Below, piece by piece: positions 15,606-15,764 of a DNA stretch of 15,764 nucleotides. The stretch lies in contig RXOD01005125.1 in the NCBI GenBank assembly GCA_005223375.1, positions 1 to 15,764 on the forward strand, in the 5' to 3' direction. A program made the position numbers and the translations under genes. The DNA comes from Amoebophrya sp. AT5.2. Its lineage: Eukaryota; Sar; Dinophyceae; Syndiniales; Amoebophryaceae. The notes below the pieces were generated by a model. The model was given only the letters and a program-made list of their open reading frames with translations, did not search any database and had not been told where the DNA came from. The first letter of the stretch is position 1. Each line of letters opens with the position of its first letter.

Positions 15606-15764
15606 ATGATGATGTTAATCTTGCGGCATTATTGCCTTAGACATCCCTTCTTCCTCTCTTCCTGCCTCGGCTTCGGTTTTGTTGCTGTGTTGTCAGTGGC
15701 ATCACGGGCCCCACCCGCGCGTTTTCTATCGGCTCAGACAGTTTTCACCAGCTCCCTCCACCTC
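15606..15764 (+). CDS. N-terminus of a putative secretory protein (partial)
   Basis: Three consecutive ATG codons at 15606-15614 start a plus frame that stays open for 53 codons to the right edge. Residues about 1-14 are MMMLILRHYCLRHP. They are followed by a hydrophobic core (FFLSSCLGFGFVAVLSVA) and small residues suitable for signal-peptidase cleavage near SRA. This is the layout of a signal peptide or signal anchor. The frame is also open for about 60 codons upstream without an ATG. The mature protein lies outside, so its function is unknown. Confidence 0.4.
   Translation, partial: MMMLILRHYCLRHPFFLSSCLGFGFVAVLSVASRAPPARFLSAQTVFTSSLHL

Noticed and set aside
1..15764. CRISPR arrays, tRNA/rRNA genes, phage or bacterial mobile elements
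   Set aside because: No regularly spaced repeats, no tRNA T-loop/acceptor pattern, and no transposase- or integrase-like protein were seen on either strand.

Overview
This window looks like nuclear DNA of a unicellular eukaryote. It holds very long open frames encoding low-complexity, Ser/Ala/Gly/Pro-rich and RS-rich proteins, candidate spliceosomal-type introns, and T-run/AG acceptor-like sites upstream of start codons. I see no ribosome-binding sites, operon spacing, or rRNA/tRNA genes. The style (Gly/Lys 'GKGK' stretches, dense mostly co-oriented genes, short introns carrying inverted repeats) suggests an alveolate of the dinoflagellate/syndinian/perkinsid kind. That placement is inference; no marker gene fixes the lineage.

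Layout. (1) Positions 1-6448, minus strand: one uninterrupted frame of about 2,149 codons that runs off the left edge. It encodes a giant, probably nuclear, RS-rich and prion-like protein, preceded by an 18-codon upstream ORF whose stop overlaps the main ATG. (2) About 6450-7230: a short stretch with a strong 3' splice-site-like motif and a possible small terminal exon. (3) 7229-8152, minus: a frame with one hydrophobic segment followed by a charged helical tail; its 5' end is unresolved. (4) 8422-9290, minus: an NTF2-like/SnoaL-like fold protein that needs at least one 122-nt GT-AG intron, plus a 60-nt inverted-repeat-bearing insert that is probably a second intron. (5) 9291-10720: no convincing gene. 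(6) 10721-10966, plus: a weak small ORF behind a TATA-like box. (7) 10994-11069: a dense cluster of palindromes between convergent ends. (8) 11079-14387, minus: a single-exon frame of 1,102 codons for an unrecognised, largely disordered protein with two or three more ordered blocks. (9) 14388-15605: acceptor-like sites and a small dispersed repeat family. (10) 15606 to the right edge, plus: the start of a probable secretory protein.

The genes do not form an obvious pathway. The shared pattern is architectural: four minus-strand genes in a row, T-run/AG sites shortly upstream of three start codons (cis or spliced-leader acceptors), and small perfect inverted repeats downstream of three stop codons. 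The two giant low-complexity proteins are the main coding content and match no family I can name.
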